From Planctomycetota bacterium (GTDB lineage Bacteria; Planctomycetota; PUPC01; JACPCR01): a stretch of DNA of 64,000 nt. Made by a program: the position numbers and the translations under genes. Where the stretch lies: contig JACPCR010000055.1 in assembly GCA_016179685.1 (NCBI GenBank), forward strand, positions 1-64,000. Direction: 5' to 3'. The notes beneath the pieces were generated by a model, which saw only the letters and a list, made by a program, of their open reading frames with translations, searched no databases and was not told the origin of the DNA. Below are positions 61,435-64,000 of this stretch, one piece after another; position 1 is the stretch's first letter; each line of letters begins with the position of its first letter.

Positions 61435-62466
61435 CTATTCTTGCACTGAAGGTTCGGCCATCTCGGTGCCTGCCTCGACGTTGATCGGGTGAGGGGGCCA
61501 TAGCTCTCGGCCGAGGAGAAGAGCCGCCTTCACGGCCGTCGCCAGCTCCTGGGCGTCCTGTCCCAATTTCGCATCAGCCCGCAGGTCGTGCCCGACCACG
61601 AAATGGCCCGGGAACGGCCCCCCCTCCGCCTTCCGCATCTGGCTCATCTTGGGCAAGTAGGAGGCGTGGCAGGAATCGCAGGCCTGGCCCACTCTTTCAT
61701 AGGCCGCCTGCGCCGTGTCCCAGTCCTTCGCCTCAGCCGCCTGCGCCAGCTCCTCGAGCGGGGGCAGCAGCTTGGGACCGTTCGCCTGCAGGAACTGGAT
61801 GTCCTCGGATTTCATCTGGGGCGCTTGAACTTCCTGAATCCAGCGGGCGTACGCCGAGGCCGCGTTCTGCAACTCGCGCACGGCTTCCTCGAGGTCATTC
61901 CCGCGCTGCTCGAGTACCTGCTCCACCCGCGCGGCCGGCTCCCCCATCCGAGACATGAACTCGAATTCTTTTTGAAGGAAGCCGATCGCCGAGCCCGGCT
62001 CAAGCCGCCGTGGAAGGCGCGCCCGCAGCACGGCCAGGGGCAGACGAGATTCCCCGGAGAGGCGCATCCCGGGGAATTCGGCCAGGAATGCGGCCGACCG
62101 TTCCCAGAGCTCCGGCGGCTCCCTCACGGTCACCCCGCGTAGGCCCCAGGCCTTGCGGTCGATAGCCACCCAGATTCGCGCCTCTGAGCTTCCGACCCTC
62201 CTTTCGAGCACGAGGATCAACTCATGCGGGAAACGAGTCATGGCCGCGTAGCCGTGCAACAGCAATCCCGGCGGCGGCGGGTCCCCGCACGCCTCCCCGA
62301 CCACCCTGGCCGCCTCGGAAGTCACGGCCTTCTCGAGGGGGAAGAACCGGCTCGCTTCGGGGCTGAGTCCCCGGATGAATTCAAGGGTCTCCGGTGGAAT
62401 CTCAGCGTGGGTGATCGCGCCGAAGGCCAACGCCATCCAGATGAAAGGACGAATGATCGATTTCAC
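61435..62466 (-). CDS. Secreted c'-type cytochrome with an N-terminal domain of unknown type
   Basis: 343 residues. Signal peptide SIIRPFIWMALAFGAITHA. C263-x-x-C266-H267 in GQACDSCHASYLPKM binds one heme c, and the helical bundle around it (~180-335) with CxxCH near its end is that of the cytochrome c' family. Residues ~30-150 are a second domain (EKAVTSEAARVVGE, IWVAIDRKAWGLRGVTV) that looks like a periplasmic FMN-binding-type fold but without a sure motif. It may act in electron transfer or gas sensing. Confidence 0.75.
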   Translation of the reverse strand: MKSIIRPFIWMALAFGAITHAEIPPETLEFIRGLSPEASRFFPLEKAVTSEAARVVGEACGDPPPPGLLLHGYAAMTRFPHELILVLERRVGSSEARIWVAIDRKAWGLRGVTVREPPELWERSAAFLAEFPGMRLSGESRLPLAVLRARLPRRLEPGSAIGFLQKEFEFMSRMGEPAARVEQVLEQRGNDLEEAVRELQNAASAYARWIQEVQAPQMKSEDIQFLQANGPKLLPPLEELAQAAEAKDWDTAQAAYERVGQACDSCHASYLPKMSQMRKAEGGPFPGHFVVGHDLRADAKLGQDAQELATAVKAALLLGRELWPPHPINVEAGTEMAEPSVQE

Positions 62467-62569
62467 ATTTCGGGAATCGCGCCTTAAGATGTCTGCACAC
62501 GCTACCCGCCATTTTCGACAAGACCTGGAACTTGTCCAGGCGTTACCCGGAAGGAGGAAGAAAAGTCAC

Positions 62570-63424
62570 ATGCCTGGGTTGAATCGCGCGCAACAGCAAT
62601 TTTATCTCGAAAACGGGTACCTGATCGTCGAAGGCGTTCTGGACGACGGGGATTTGAGGCAGGTGCGAGAAGCGATGAACGAGACCGTGGAGGCCATTGC
62701 GGGCAAGCTGCTGGCGGAGAGAAAGATTCCTTCCCTGATGGCCGATCAGCCCTTCGAGGTGCGGCTGGCCCTAATCTTCGAGGCTGCGGGACCCGGCATC
62801 GCCCCCCGATTCGGCCGCTCCTGGCGCGAGCGCAAGCCGGGCTACTTCCACCTGATGAGCAACCCGAAGATACTGGACATCGCGGAGACCTTGATTGGAC
62901 CCGAGATCGTCGCTCACCCTGTCTACAACACGCGGCCGATGGTCCCGGGCAGTCCGCACGTGATTGTCCCGTGGCATCAGGACTGCTCGTATCTGGACTA
63001 CAAGCGCGTGGCGATGCAGGAGATTCCCGCGTTCTGGATACCGCTCGTGGACGTGACCCCTGACATGGGCTGCCTGCAAGTGGCCCCGCGTACACGCCAG
63101 AAGGGGATCGTCTCGTACCACCGGGAGACCTATTCAGGCACGGGTTTCCTCGAGGTGGATGAGGAGCACACGAAGGGCATCGAGATCGTGACCTGCGATA
63201 TGAAGAAAGGGAGCGTCCTGCTCATTGACCAGATGACCTTCCACCGCTCGACGCCGAACACGACGAACCGCGTCCGCTGGAGCGTGGACCTGCGATATCA
63301 GGACGCGAGGCTGCCGACGGGCTTCGAGCAGCAGCCTGCGCTGCTGGTGCGAAGCGTCACGAGACCCCAGGCGGTGGCGACCGTTGATGAGTTTCTCTCG
63401 GGCAGGCCGGAACGCGCGGCTTAG
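62570..63424 (+). CDS. Phytanoyl-CoA dioxygenase family (Fe(II)/2-oxoglutarate) protein
   Basis: 284 residues from ATG 62570, after an aaggagg 13-14 bases upstream. Double-stranded beta-helix oxygenase: H136-x-D138 in VPWHQDCSY and H225 in TFHRSTPNTTNRVRWSV form the Fe(II) site, with R236 expected to bind 2-oxoglutarate. The family hydroxylates diverse small molecules, so the substrate is open. It is convergent with the sulfatase maturase. Confidence 0.87.
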   Translation: MPGLNRAQQQFYLENGYLIVEGVLDDGDLRQVREAMNETVEAIAGKLLAERKIPSLMADQPFEVRLALIFEAAGPGIAPRFGRSWRERKPGYFHLMSNPKILDIAETLIGPEIVAHPVYNTRPMVPGSPHVIVPWHQDCSYLDYKRVAMQEIPAFWIPLVDVTPDMGCLQVAPRTRQKGIVSYHRETYSGTGFLEVDEEHTKGIEIVTCDMKKGSVLLIDQMTFHRSTPNTTNRVRWSVDLRYQDARLPTGFEQQPALLVRSVTRPQAVATVDEFLSGRPERAA

Positions 63425-63435
63425 ATTCCGGCGGG

Positions 63436-64000
63436 TCATCCCGGCGAAATCTCATTTCCTGACGATCCGCAGCATTTCTTGAACTTCTTCCCGCTGCCGC
63501 AGGGGCAGGGGGCGTTGGGGCGGGCCCTCCGCACCGGGCGAGTGCTCGCATCGGCCTGAAGCGTCTTGGATGGCGAAATCGCCATACCGCGCCCGCGCCG
63601 CGGGTCGGACGCTGAACGCCCCACCGGCCCAGCGTTCGCCGGTCCGGGAAACTTCACGTTCCACGACAGGTTTCCGGTCCCTGGTCCCGGGCCCCACGCC
63701 CCTTCCGGTCCGTTCGGCCCCGGATTCCCCGAGGCGGATACCCCTCGCCCCTCCATGAAGGAACGGTAGTCGCGTGCCGGCCGACGGCGGCGGAGACATT
63801 CGGCCATGGCCCGAAAATAGGGCTGAGTGCGCGCGTAAAAGAGTTGGTAACCCTTGCAAAGATAGTTCAGGCCAGGTTCTCCGTCCGGGCTGCGAATGTT
63901 GCGATGGGCCGGACAGCCGCCGTAACAGAGCTTCAAGAATTCGCACTCCCGGCAGTACCGCGGCAAGCGATCCCGCTTGTCGTTCCCGAAACGCGTCTGC
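63436..64000 (-). CDS. Anaerobic sulfatase-maturating radical SAM enzyme, C-terminal part with SEC-C motif (partial)
   Basis: The frame is open to the window edge, reading QTRFGNDKRDRLPRYCREC and then FLKLCYGGCPAHR: the SPASM cysteine cluster of sulfatase maturases (auxiliary iron-sulfur clusters). The radical-SAM core lies beyond the window. After a ~70-residue Gly/Pro-rich linker, it ends in NAPCPCGSGKKFKKCCG, a SEC-C zinc-binding motif. The enzyme converts Ser or Cys of sulfatases to formylglycine, so sulfatases are expected elsewhere in the genome. Confidence 0.9.
   Translation of the reverse strand, partial: QTRFGNDKRDRLPRYCRECEFLKLCYGGCPAHRNIRSPDGEPGLNYLCKGYQLFYARTQPYFRAMAECLRRRRPARDYRSFMEGRGVSASGNPGPNGPEGAWGPGPGTGNLSWNVKFPGPANAGPVGRSASDPRRGRGMAISPSKTLQADASTRPVRRARPNAPCPCGSGKKFKKCCGSSGNEISPG

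Overview
The window looks like the chromosome of a high-GC, probably uncultured, free-living bacterium. The mix of genes (sulfatase-maturase, secreted carbohydrate-type proteins, Gfo/Idh/MocA oxidoreductases, a phytanoyl-CoA dioxygenase, AmmeMemoRadiSam protein B, LarB, SpoIIE-type partner switching, many intergenic REP-like repeats) fits a Planctomycetota / Hydrogenedentota / Sumerlaeota-like lineage. That placement is inferred from gene content, not from a marker gene. There is one tRNA (Phe), no rRNA and no CRISPR array.

Left end (1-4.5 kb): the 3' part of an Rpn-type nuclease gene with a 12-bp tandem repeat; an insertion sequence with 16-bp inverted ends whose transposase joins a DruA-like (DUF4338) N-terminus to a Tn5/IS4-type DDE domain; then a hotdog thioesterase and a prenyltransferase-beta-like protein that lacks the zinc ligands.

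Defence/mobile island (4.6-15.5 kb, all on the minus strand, lower GC in the left part): a type III-like restriction-modification operon (mod - antitoxin - PIN toxin - res) with the toxin-antitoxin pair embedded between the modification and restriction genes; a truncated REP-associated transposase with flanking REP-like repeats; a RadC homologue coupled to a UvrD-like helicase with a RecB/Cas4-type nuclease end; and a HepT-MntA pair. A frameshifted 75-bp fragment of a second mod gene at 15.3 kb repeats the mod 3' end in direct orientation.

Housekeeping and regulation (15.7-26 kb): FHA protein, ScpB, AlaC-type aminotransferase, epimerase, FabF, AmmeMemoRadiSam protein B, a Gfo/Idh/MocA oxidoreductase, and a partner-switching set (SpoIIE-type phosphatase with GAF domain, RsbW-like kinase, STAS antagonist). 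A second STAS gene lies at 33 kb.

26.4-29 kb (plus strand): a tightly coupled operon of a ThiS/MoaD-like ubiquitin fold protein with a 14-residue tail after Gly-Gly, a JAMM peptidase, XdhC and a MocA-like cytidylyltransferase. This is one of the most interesting loci in the window.

29-48 kb: a DUF3299-like protein, a TPR-like secreted protein, SfsA, sugar/NAD oxidoreductases, HisN-like phosphatase, an SDR, an E2 acyltransferase with two E3-binding domains, NnrD, KDPG aldolase, LarB, TsaD, CtpA-type protease, tRNA-Phe, RibF, a double-LysM protein and a zinc-type alcohol dehydrogenase.

48-64 kb: a small membrane protein, a pair of large secreted paralogues (the second has lost the putative active-site region), a MORN-repeat protein, AsmA-like protein, CysS, IspF, a c'-type cytochrome, a phytanoyl-CoA dioxygenase and the end of an anaerobic sulfatase maturase with a SEC-C tail.

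Two repeat families run through the intergenic DNA and are not explained by any gene: a 7-4-7 hairpin (about ten copies) and an ~80-bp element whose right end supplies the TAG stop codon of the neighbouring gene in four places.
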